A stretch of DNA of 8,528 nucleotides from DASUKL01 sp036278755 (GTDB lineage: Bacteria; Chloroflexota; Limnocylindria; Limnocylindrales; CSP1-4), in NCBI GenBank assembly GCA_036278755.1, contig DASUKL010000112.1:1-8528 (forward strand), in the 5' to 3' direction. Position numbers and translations under genes: made by a program. Numbering within the stretch: the stretch's first letter is position 1; each line of letters opens with the position of its first letter. The notes below the pieces were generated by a model that had not been told where the DNA came from, made no database searches, and was given only the letters and a program-made list of their open reading frames with translations. Positions 1 through 5,170 of the stretch are shown piece after piece.

Positions 1-86
1 TTGCTGGCGAAGAAGGCCTGCTCGCCGGCGGAGAAGAGGAACTCCTCGGCGCACTCGCGGCAGGTCAGTGTCCGATCCTGGTACAC
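1..86 (-). CDS. Small zinc-ribbon domain protein, N-terminal part only (cut by left edge)
   Basis: Reading leftward from a GTG at 86-84, the frame gives MYQDRTLTCRECAEEFLFSA followed by GEQAFFAS and leaves the window still open (28 codons seen). The opening YQDRTLTCRECAEEF, with a CxxC pair at residues 9 and 12, followed by F-(S/T)-AGEQ-x-(F/Y)(F/Y)-A-S, matches the start of the small 'probable zinc-ribbon' (zf-trcl-like) proteins, in which a second CxxC further on completes a zinc site. Only the first CxxC can be seen here. A GGAGG lies at 101-97, 10 nt before the GTG. Those proteins are common in Chloroflexota and Actinobacteria and have no established role; nucleic acid or protein binding is a guess. 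The gene is divergent from the lipoprotein gene to its right. The family call rests on a short but distinctive stretch. Confidence 0.72.
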   Translation of the reverse strand, partial: MYQDRTLTCRECAEEFLFSAGEQAFFAS

Positions 87-107
87 CCTATCCGGACCTC
101 CACGATG

Positions 108-127
108 GGCGGCATCGACATGCCGCC
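108..127. promoter_or_regulatory. Perfect 8-bp inverted repeat upstream of the zinc-ribbon gene
   Basis: GGCGGCAT at 108-115 and ATGCCGCC at 120-127 are exact reverse complements around a 4-nt spacer, CGAC. The element lies 22 bp upstream of the zinc-ribbon GTG start, in the gap between two divergent genes. It could be a repressor operator, or a stem-loop in the 5' leader of the minus-strand transcript just ahead of its ribosome site. The sequence alone does not separate these. Confidence 0.45.
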
Positions 128-200
128 GGGTGCCACCGGTCGAAGCAGCACGGCGGGGCGCGTGGGCCTGGGGGTACGGACCCGCGTGCTCGGATCGGGC

Positions 201-231
201 TTGCCGACCGGACGTCTCGGCCGACTATACG
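201..231 (+). promoter_or_regulatory. Possible weak promoter for the lipoprotein gene
   Basis: TTGCCG at 201-206 (4 of 6 to TTGACA) and TATACG at 226-231 (4 of 6 to TATAAT) are separated by 19 nt, one or two more than usual. TATAC is one of the few AT-rich words in this gap, and the pair lies about 78 nt upstream of the chosen ATG. This is a tentative call. Confidence 0.25.
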
Positions 232-292
232 CGGGCCGAAACCGCGCGACAGCACGATTCCGCAACGCCCGGTGCAGAATCCGCGAGGTGTC

Positions 293-299
293 GAGGAGG
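293..299 (+). promoter_or_regulatory. Ribosome binding site of the lipoprotein gene
   Basis: GAGGAGG ends 9 nt before the ATG at 309. It favours that start over the in-frame ATG at 336 and over the ATG at 105 far upstream. Confidence 0.6.
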
Positions 300-308
300 C
301 CGGAACCC

Positions 309-1211
309 ATGCCCAGGCCGCATCGTCATGGCTTCATGTCCTCCACCGCGCGCCTGCTGCTGGCCGCCGTCATGGGCCTGGCAGTCGCCGGATGCGGCGC
401 GACTAGCCGGACAAGCCAGCCCTCTGCTTCACCGACCTCGACGCCCGAAGCGTCCGCCACGCCCGACGCCACCGCCCTGAGCCATCCGACCGGGCCCACC
501 GACGTCCTGCTCCGCTATGCGATATCCGGCGGCTACTGGTCGACCCCGGCGGACTCGCTGCTCGTGGCGGTGCCGAGGTTCACCCTCCTCGGCGACGGGA
601 GCGTGCTCTCCTACGATCCGGACGAAGCGACCGACACCGCTGGCGCCCCGCTCCACCGAGCGACGATGGCCGAGGCCCAGGTCCAGGCCCTCCTGGCCTT
701 CGCCCTCGATGGCGGTGGCCTACGAACGGCGGCCGACAAGGTCGATCCCCCGGGTGTCCTCGTGTCGGACGACCAGACGACCGCATTCACCGTCGACGCC
801 GACGGGGTCGACCGCACGGTCCAGGCCTACGCTCTCGATACCGACGTCTCGGCGCCGGGCACCACCTGGGCCGCGCTCCAGGCTTTGGCCCACCGACTCA
901 GCGACGTCCCGGCGTTGATCGCGGACGGTGGGGCCACGGACGCTGGCACGTTCTCCCCCACCGCCTACCGGGTCTTCCTACTGCCTGGCACGGTGGCCCA
1001 GCCGTTGCGCGATTGGCCGTGGCCCGACATCGCCCCGGAGGACTTCAAGGCCTCCGGCCAGGACGCGGTGCGCAGCACGACGCTCACGCCCGATCAGGCT
1101 CGAGCCCTGGCCGTTGAACCGGGGGCCGGGATCTCGGTCCCCGTCCTGGGCAGTGACCGCGCGCCGTACGTGGTGGTGCTGGTCCCCCTCCTGCCCGACC
1201 AGGTGCCCTGA
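309..1211 (+). CDS. Secreted lipoprotein of unknown function (LPLLPD-type C-terminus)
   Basis: This 300-residue protein has a lipoprotein signal peptide: basic residues 1-15, a hydrophobic core at about 16-27, and the lipobox LAVAGC with Cys29 as the predicted acylated residue. A Ser/Thr/Pro/Ala-rich tether (about 30-60) follows, then the globular part. It should be anchored on the outer face of the cytoplasmic membrane. The globular part has a recognisable pattern: VLLRYAISGGYW (66-77), then VPRFTLLGDGSVLSYDP (88-104), and a very C-terminal YVVVLVPLLPDQVP. I associate this arrangement (LR-x-GG-x-PxFTLxGDGxV, then y-x-V-x-x-PLLPDe) with uncharacterised lipoproteins of Actinobacteria and Chloroflexota. 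No catalytic motif is evident, so no function is assigned. The start is set by GAGGAGG at 293-299. It is a single-gene unit converging on dnaB. Confidence 0.85.
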   Translation: MPRPHRHGFMSSTARLLLAAVMGLAVAGCGATSRTSQPSASPTSTPEASATPDATALSHPTGPTDVLLRYAISGGYWSTPADSLLVAVPRFTLLGDGSVLSYDPDEATDTAGAPLHRATMAEAQVQALLAFALDGGGLRTAADKVDPPGVLVSDDQTTAFTVDADGVDRTVQAYALDTDVSAPGTTWAALQALAHRLSDVPALIADGGATDAGTFSPTAYRVFLLPGTVAQPLRDWPWPDIAPEDFKASGQDAVRSTTLTPDQARALAVEPGAGISVPVLGSDRAPYVVVLVPLLPDQVP

Positions 1212-1228
1212 GCCGAGGGATCGTCGGC
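1212..1228. terminator. Short hairpin between convergent lipoprotein gene and dnaB
   Basis: GCCGA (1212-1216) pairs with TCGGC (1224-1228) around a 7-nt loop, starting directly after the lipoprotein stop. It sits in the 25-bp gap where two convergent genes meet, so it could slow polymerase from either side. There is no U-tract and the stem is only 5 bp, so this is weak as an intrinsic terminator. Confidence 0.25.
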
Positions 1229-1236
1229 CGGGAGGG

Positions 1237-2595
1237 TCAGGCGTACTCCTCGGCATAACGCTCGGCCTCGGCGAAGCTGGTGAATCGGGTCTGGCTCTTC
1301 TGGAACCAGAGCTTGACCTCGCCCGTGGGGCCGTTGCGGTGCTTGGCCAGCCGGAGATTCACGACCTCGCCCTCGGCGTCGGCGTCCTCCGCGTTGCGCT
1401 CGCGCTCGCGCCACAGGAAGAGGACGAGGTCGGCGTCCTGCTCGATGCTGCCGGACTCCCGCAGGTCCGAGAGGCGCGGTTCCTTTGACTCCCGCATCTC
1501 GGCCTGCCGCGAGAGCTGGGAGAGGGCCAGTACGGGCACCTCGAGCTCGCGGGCCAGGGCCTTCAGGCTGCGCGAGATCTCACTGACTTCCTGGACCCGG
1601 TTGGCGTCGCGGGAGGCGACGTTGGCCTGCATCAGTTGGAGGTAGTCGACGATGAGCAGGTCGAGCCCCGACTCCGCCTGCAGCCGACGGGCCTTCGTGC
1701 GCAGCTCCATCGAGCTGATGTTGGGTGTGTCGTCGATGAACACGGGCGCCTCGGCCAGGGCGTTCATGGCCGGCGCGAGGCGGGTGAAGTCCATCTCCTC
1801 GAGGAAGCCCGTCCGCAGGCGCTGGGAGTCGATCTTGGCCACCGAGCTGAGGAGGCGCAGGACGAGCTGCTCCTTGCTCATCTCGAGGCTGAACAGGCCG
1901 ACGGTCTTGCCCTCGTTCACCGCCGCGTGCTCGGCCACGTTGAGGGCGAAGCTCGTCTTGCCGATGGATGGCCGCGCGGCCAGGATCACGAGGTCGGACT
2001 TCTGGAGGCCGGTGGTTAGCGTGTCGAGGTCGCGGAAGCCCGTCCGGACCCCGCTCACCTCGCCCTTGTGGGCGTGCAGGTAGTCGAGCCGATCGTAGGC
2101 CGCGTAGAGGAGCTGACGGAGGGGGCTGAAGCCCGCCGCCACGCGCTTCTGGCTGACGGCGAAGAGCTCCTGCTCGGCCCGGTCGATGGCCTCCGAGATG
2201 TCGGGGCTCTCTTCGTAGCCGATGCCTGCGATCCGGCCGGCGGCGCCGATGAGGTTGCGCAGGACCGCTTTGCGCTCGACGATGCGGGCGTAGTGGACGG
2301 CGTTGACGGCGGTCGGGGTGAGGTTCATGAGGCTGGCCAGGTAGGCCGAGCCACCGGCTTGCTCGAGGAGGCCGCCCCGCTCGAGCACCTCCGAGACCGT
2401 GACCACGTCGACCGGCTCGCGGCGCTCGTAGAGGTCGAGGACCGCGACGTAGATGTCCTTGTGGGCCGGGCGGTAGAAGTCCTCCGGGCGCAGGATCTCG
2501 GCCACCTCGATGACCGCGTCGCGGTCGATCAGGAGCGCGCCGAGGACCGATTGCTCAGCCTCGATGGATTGCGGCGGAAGACGGTCGATGGACAT
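1237..2595 (-). CDS. dnaB: Replicative DNA helicase DnaB
   Basis: This is the hexameric 5'-3' helicase that unwinds DNA at the replication fork and works with primase. The 452-residue length is normal for the family. The N-terminal domain begins PPQSIEAEQSVLGALL (7-22). The RecA-like C-terminal domain carries Walker A ARPSIGKT (207-214), the H1a glutamate in FSLEMS (E238), Walker B LLIVDYLQ (313-320), SQLSR (359-363), the DLRESGSIEQDAD block (377-389), and the arginine-finger region KHRNGPTG (418-425). Walker A has Ile where Met is usual (PSMGKT to PSIGKT), a conservative change. No intein interrupts the Walker A or H4 regions, which are frequent DnaB intein sites. A GGAG at 2605-2602 lies 6 nt before the ATG. 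It lies downstream of lexA on the same strand with a 132-bp gap containing repeats. Confidence 0.97.
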   Translation of the reverse strand: MSIDRLPPQSIEAEQSVLGALLIDRDAVIEVAEILRPEDFYRPAHKDIYVAVLDLYERREPVDVVTVSEVLERGGLLEQAGGSAYLASLMNLTPTAVNAVHYARIVERKAVLRNLIGAAGRIAGIGYEESPDISEAIDRAEQELFAVSQKRVAAGFSPLRQLLYAAYDRLDYLHAHKGEVSGVRTGFRDLDTLTTGLQKSDLVILAARPSIGKTSFALNVAEHAAVNEGKTVGLFSLEMSKEQLVLRLLSSVAKIDSQRLRTGFLEEMDFTRLAPAMNALAEAPVFIDDTPNISSMELRTKARRLQAESGLDLLIVDYLQLMQANVASRDANRVQEVSEISRSLKALARELEVPVLALSQLSRQAEMRESKEPRLSDLRESGSIEQDADLVLFLWRERERNAEDADAEGEVVNLRLAKHRNGPTGEVKLWFQKSQTRFTSFAEAERYAEEYA

Positions 2596-2662
2596 GTCCG
2601 GCTCCGACTGGACGCTTGGGCAGGGTCCTCATCGTGGCCGACCGGGCGGCCTGGCTCCAGCG

Positions 2663-2687
2663 GTCCATCCACGAAGTCCATCCACGA
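2663..2687. repeat. Tandem 12-bp direct repeat in the lexA-dnaB gap
   Basis: GTCCATCCACGA occurs at 2663-2674 and again at 2676-2687 (13-bp period). Each copy contains CCATCCACG, which matches the DnaA-box consensus TTATCCACA at 6 of 9 positions. On the minus-strand transcript the copies read CGTGGATG and can each pair with CATCCACG encoded at 2718-2711. Confidence 0.7.
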
Positions 2688-2701
2688 GGTTGGGCGGGGC
2701 C

Positions 2702-2720
2702 TGTGGACGACGTGGATGAC
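2702..2720. repeat. Tandem 9-bp near-repeat, DnaA-box-like, upstream of dnaB
   Basis: GTGGACGAC (2703-2711) is followed directly by GTGGATGAC (2712-2720), differing at one base. On the minus strand, 2710-2702 reads TCGTCCACA, 8 of 9 to the high-GC DnaA box TTGTCCACA, and 2719-2711 reads TCATCCACG, 7 of 9 to TTATCCACA. The repeats lie 7 bp past the lexA stop and about 107 bp upstream of the dnaB start. DnaA binding is inference. Confidence 0.45.
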
Positions 2721-2727
2721 CTGGGGG

Positions 2728-3378
2728 TCAGTCGAGGCGGCGGATGACCCCGATGAGCTTGCCCTGGATCCGAACGTCCTCGTAGTACATGGGCTCGTAG
2801 CGGCTGTTGGCGGGCTGTAGCCGGACCCGGCCCGACTCGCGGAAGAAGCGCTTCAAGGTGACCGCGTTCTCCTCCACCTGGGCGACCACGATGTCGCCAT
2901 CGCGGGCCGTCTCCTGGGGCCGGATGACGACGAAGTCGCCGTCCTCGATATGGGCGTCGATCATCGAGTCGCCGCGGACCTTGAGGACGTAGGCATCGCC
3001 GCCAGGGGCCAGGATCTCAGGCACGGAGAGGGTCTCCGTGGCGTCCTGATAGGCCTCGATAGGACCGCCGGCCGCGATCTCGCCGACGACCGGCAGGAGG
3101 TGGCTCTCCTGAGGCCCGACCTGGGGCAGGAGCTCCGCCGTGAGCCCGGCGTGGAGGGCCGCCGTGGGCGTGAGCCGGATGGCCCGGGAACGGGAGGCGC
3201 CACGCTCCAGGAAGCCGTCGCGTTCGAGGCTCTCGAGATGGTGATGCACGGCCGAGGTCGAGGCCAGGCCCACGGCCTGGGCGATCTCGCGCACCGAGGG
3301 CGGGTAGCCGCGGGCCCGCAGGGTGGCCGCGATGTAGTCGACGATCTTCTGCTTGCGGGCCGCATCGTGTTTCGTCAC
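2728..3378 (-). CDS. lexA: LexA repressor (SOS regulon repressor, self-cleaving protease)
   Basis: LexA dimers repress DNA-damage genes; contact with RecA filaments triggers self-cleavage. From a GTG at 3378 the protein has 216 residues. The N-terminal winged helix-turn-helix spans about 8-68, including YPPSVREIAQAVGLAS (25-40) and VHHHLESLERDGFLER (44-59). A linker at about 70-94 leads to the S24 peptidase domain. The scissile bond is Ala103-Gly104 in VGEIAAGGPIEA; the catalytic pair is Ser138 in GDSMI and Lys176 in TLKRF. The frame stays open to an ATG at 3426, but that codon lies inside the operator and promoter. The GTG has GGAGGAGG 6 nt upstream and gives the usual LexA length. The gene is autoregulated by the SOS box at 3418-3431, is divergent from the DUF1232 gene, and precedes dnaB on the same strand. 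Confidence 0.96.
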   Translation of the reverse strand: MTKHDAARKQKIVDYIAATLRARGYPPSVREIAQAVGLASTSAVHHHLESLERDGFLERGASRSRAIRLTPTAALHAGLTAELLPQVGPQESHLLPVVGEIAAGGPIEAYQDATETLSVPEILAPGGDAYVLKVRGDSMIDAHIEDGDFVVIRPQETARDGDIVVAQVEENAVTLKRFFRESGRVRLQPANSRYEPMYYEDVRIQGKLIGVIRRLD

Positions 3379-3384
3379 GCGGGT

Positions 3385-3392
3385 CCTCCTCC
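3385..3392 (-). promoter_or_regulatory. Strong ribosome binding site deciding the lexA GTG start
   Basis: The minus strand reads GGAGGAGG from 3392 to 3385, 6 nt before the GTG at 3378-3376. This supports the GTG over the ATG at 3426, whose transcript would have to start upstream of the promoter. Confidence 0.8.
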
Positions 3393-3409
3393 GTCCGGAT
3401 CGAGTGCCC

Positions 3410-3439
3410 AACATACTCGAACGCATGTTCGATTGTCAA
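3410..3439 (-). promoter_or_regulatory. lexA promoter
   Basis: On the minus strand a perfect -35 TTGACA (3439-3434) is followed by an 18-nt spacer and the -10 TATGTT (3415-3410; 4 of 6 to TATAAT). Transcription should start near 3403, leaving a leader of about 25 nt that contains the ribosome site. It is the best sigma-70-type promoter in the window. Confidence 0.75.
3418..3431. promoter_or_regulatory. LexA operator (SOS box, CGAAC-N4-GTTCG)
   Basis: CGAAC (3418-3422), GCAT (3423-3426) and GTTCG (3427-3431) form a perfect inverted repeat matching the Gram-positive type SOS box CGAACN4GTTCG. It fills the spacer between the -35 and -10 of lexA, so bound LexA would block polymerase and repress its own gene. 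I saw no second copy elsewhere in the window. Confidence 0.88.
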
Positions 3440-3484
3440 GGGCGATGTCCGGCCCAGACAGCCGAGGGGCCGAAGGGGGCTCGC

Positions 3485-3490
3485 TATACT
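3485..3490 (+). promoter_or_regulatory. Probable -10 element of the DUF1232-rplI unit
   Basis: TATACT (5 of 6 to TATAAT) lies 9 nt before the ATG at 3500, which puts the transcription start at about 3497. No clear -35 lies 16-18 nt upstream. The transcript would have almost no leader. Confidence 0.5.
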
Positions 3491-3499
3491 TCCGGTCCG

Positions 3500-4000
3500 A
3501 TGCCCGGATCACGGCGGTCTGCAGGCCGAGGCGGCCTGTTCCGGACCCTCAACCTGCTCGCCTTCATGCCCCTGGCGTCGCGTGCCCCGACCTACGGTCG
3601 GCTGCTCCTGGCCCTCGTCCAGGACGAGCGCGTGCCCACGGCCCGCAAGGCGCTCCTGGTGGCTGCCCTGGGCTACGTGGCCCTGCCCGTCGACCTCGTG
3701 CCGGACTGGCTGCCCATCGTGGGCTCCCTGGACGATGTCGCGGTCACGGTGCTGGCCATCGACGCCTTCCTGGAGGCCGTGCCACGTGAGCTCCTCGACG
3801 AGAAGCTGACCGTCCTGGGCATCGATCGCCGGGCCCTCGACCGCGACCTGGCCCAGGTCCGGCGGGTCGTCCCGCGTTCCGTCCGCCGCCTGGCCGGCCT
3901 GCTGCCAGGGGCATTCGATCAGGCCGCCGGCCTCGTCCGCCGCAGCGGCATCGGCCATGAGTTGCGATCCTGGATCCTGAAGGAGGAACCTCGCGCGTGA
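3500..4000 (+). CDS. DUF1232 (YkvA-like) small membrane-associated protein
   Basis: This 166-residue protein carries the DUF1232 signature in YVALPVDLVPDWLPIVGSLD followed by DVAV (59-82), corresponding to the family core Y-x-x-x-P-x-DLIPD-x-IPVIG-x-LDD. A hydrophobic segment at about 35-62 and a second at about 78-92 suggest a membrane hairpin; the rest is charged and probably cytoplasmic. The family's molecular role is not established. I chose the ATG at 3500. Upstream in-frame ATGs at 3425 and 3353 fall in the lexA operator and in lexA itself, and translation from them would add a sequence unlike the family. No ribosome site precedes 3500, but TATACT at 3485-3490 fits a leaderless or near-leaderless mRNA. 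The stop overlaps the rplI GTG start by 4 nt (GTGA), so the two are probably cotranscribed. Confidence 0.85.
   Translation: MPGSRRSAGRGGLFRTLNLLAFMPLASRAPTYGRLLLALVQDERVPTARKALLVAALGYVALPVDLVPDWLPIVGSLDDVAVTVLAIDAFLEAVPRELLDEKLTVLGIDRRALDRDLAQVRRVVPRSVRRLAGLLPGAFDQAAGLVRRSGIGHELRSWILKEEPRA
3980..3986 (+). promoter_or_regulatory. Ribosome binding site of rplI
   Basis: AAGGAGG lies inside the end of the DUF1232 gene, 10 nt before the rplI GTG. It supports the GTG at 3997 and independent initiation as well as coupling to the upstream gene. Confidence 0.7.
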
Positions 4001-4443
4001 AGGTCATCCTGACCGCTGACGTCGAGAAGCTCGGCAAGAGCGGCGAGCTCAAGGACGTCGCCGACGGGTACGCCCGCAACTACCTGATCCCCCACAAGCT
4101 GGCCGTGCCCGCAGCGGGCGGCGCCTTCCGGGCCTGGCAGCACGACATCGCCAGCCGGGAAGAGAAGCGCAAGCGCGAGCGCGAGGAGGCCGACATCGCG
4201 GCCACCCGCATCTCGAGCACGACCCTGACCATGGGTGTCAAGGTCGGCGAGGGCGGCAAGCTCTACGGCTCCATCACGGCCAAGGACATCGCCGATGCCC
4301 TCGGCCGGCGGGGCATCGTCGTGGACCGCCACAAGGTGGACCTCGAGGAGCCGCTCAAGAGCCTCGGCACGTACAAGGTCGCGGTCCACGTCTACGCCGG
4401 CCTGACGCCCGAGGTCACGGTCGTCGTCGAGCCGAAGGGCTAG
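3997..4443 (+). CDS. rplI: 50S ribosomal protein L9
   Basis: L9 binds domain V of 23S rRNA near the L1 stalk and helps maintain reading frame and ribosome quality. The 148-residue length is normal. The N-terminal RNA-binding domain starts MKVILTADVEKLGKSGELKD and continues with the family signature VADGYARNYLIPHKLAVPA (21-39). A charged helix at about 45-70 (REEKRKREREEAD) is the long connecting helix. The C-terminal domain includes GGKLYGSITAKDIADAL (86-102) and ends VTVVVEPKG. Translation begins at a GTG that overlaps the DUF1232 stop. In many bacteria rplI neighbours dnaB; here they are close but on opposite strands, separated by lexA and the DUF1232 gene. Confidence 0.96.
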   Translation: MKVILTADVEKLGKSGELKDVADGYARNYLIPHKLAVPAAGGAFRAWQHDIASREEKRKREREEADIAATRISSTTLTMGVKVGEGGKLYGSITAKDIADALGRRGIVVDRHKVDLEEPLKSLGTYKVAVHVYAGLTPEVTVVVEPKG

Positions 4444-4457
4444 GCCAGGCTCGGCCT
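4442..4457 (+). terminator. Possible weak hairpin after rplI
   Basis: AGGCC (4442-4446) and GGCCT (4453-4457) can pair around a 6-nt loop, starting at the rplI stop codon. The run that follows (TCCTCGCCCC) is pyrimidine-rich but not a T-tract, so termination may be partial and the next gene may be read through. Confidence 0.25.
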
Positions 4458-4501
4458 TCCTCGCCCCTGCAGGATTCGCGGATCATCGGCAGCATGGCGC
4501 C

Positions 4502-5170
4502 ATGCGAGTCGATCGGCCGTCTGACGGACGGCGGGCAGCGAACGACGAGCCCCGCGAGGATGTGGGGGTGGTCTGGGTCGATGAACGGGGCGCTGTCCTG
4601 GTGCGCTGGGAGGGCGAGCCGACCCTCGAGCGGGTCGAGAGCAACGTGCCGCCGCGTCACCGGCAGGCGGGATCGTTGCGGCGCGGACCCGCTCGTCCCG
4701 CCGGCGGCGGCAAGGTCCACGGGCTGGGCACGGAGCGTGAGCATGAGGCGCTCCTCCGCCGTTTCCTCGTTGATCTGGCGATTCCCCTGACCCAGCTGGA
4801 TGAGCTCGAGATCCTGGGTCGAGGTCTGCTCCATCGGCGTCTGGCCGAGCTGCTCCAGCGCCTCGCCGCGCGCGATCAGCGGCAGGTGTCGGTGACCGCG
4901 GTCCCGCTCACCCGCCGACCATCGGACCGCCAGCTCGCCGCGCGGCTCCGCCGCCTCGCCGGTGCCGAGCTCCCCCGAAAGCTCGTCGGCCGCTACCGAC
5001 TCCCGCCCCGCGAGCCGACGAGCTCCACTGGCCGGCCCCTCGACCCCGCCGCCGGGCGCCGGACCCTGCGCCCGGCTCGCCTGCCCGAGCGCCAGGAGAT
5101 CGCCGAGGAGCTCGAACAGATGCTCGCGGATGAGCCCGATAGCGGAGCCCCGACCCGGCCGTTCAGCTGA
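4502..5170 (+). CDS. eRF1-domain-like 'translational machinery protein' family member (putative)
   Basis: This is a 222-residue soluble protein without signal peptide or membrane segment. VGVVWVDERGAVLVRW (21-36), VPPRHRQAGSLRRG (49-62), a helical block RFLVDLAIPLTQLDELEILG (87-106) and PSDRQLAARLRRLAG (140-154) follow the layout of bacterial eRF1-domain-3-like proteins, which show a VVWxDxxxA strand, an H-x-x-x-G turn, an (I/L)LxxG strand and a ptDxQLxAxxR helix. Such proteins are thought to act on or near ribosomes, but no reaction is established. The tail (165-222) is Arg/Pro-rich and probably partly disordered. The ATG at 4502 has no good ribosome site. A GTG at 4568 (residue 23), with GAGG 8 nt upstream, would begin exactly at the VVWVD strand and may be the true start. 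The gene follows rplI by 58 bp on the same strand. Confidence 0.6.
   Translation: MRVDRPSDGRRAANDEPREDVGVVWVDERGAVLVRWEGEPTLERVESNVPPRHRQAGSLRRGPARPAGGGKVHGLGTEREHEALLRRFLVDLAIPLTQLDELEILGRGLLHRRLAELLQRLAARDQRQVSVTAVPLTRRPSDRQLAARLRRLAGAELPRKLVGRYRLPPREPTSSTGRPLDPAAGRRTLRPARLPERQEIAEELEQMLADEPDSGAPTRPFS

Noticed and set aside
2596..2727. lexA-dnaB gap as a replication origin
   Set aside because: The DnaA-box-like words are imperfect and there is no AT-rich unwinding stretch or dnaA/dnaN neighbour. Kept only as a regulatory candidate.
2068..2820. Plus-strand open frame of 250 codons antisense to dnaB and lexA
   Set aside because: It overlaps two certain genes, is repetitive in Val/Asp/Glu/Arg, and has no recognisable domain.
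3379..3426. LexA start at ATG 3426 (16 extra residues)
   Set aside because: The codon is inside the SOS box and between -35 and -10 of the promoter, so it would not be in the mRNA. GTG 3378 has an ideal ribosome site.
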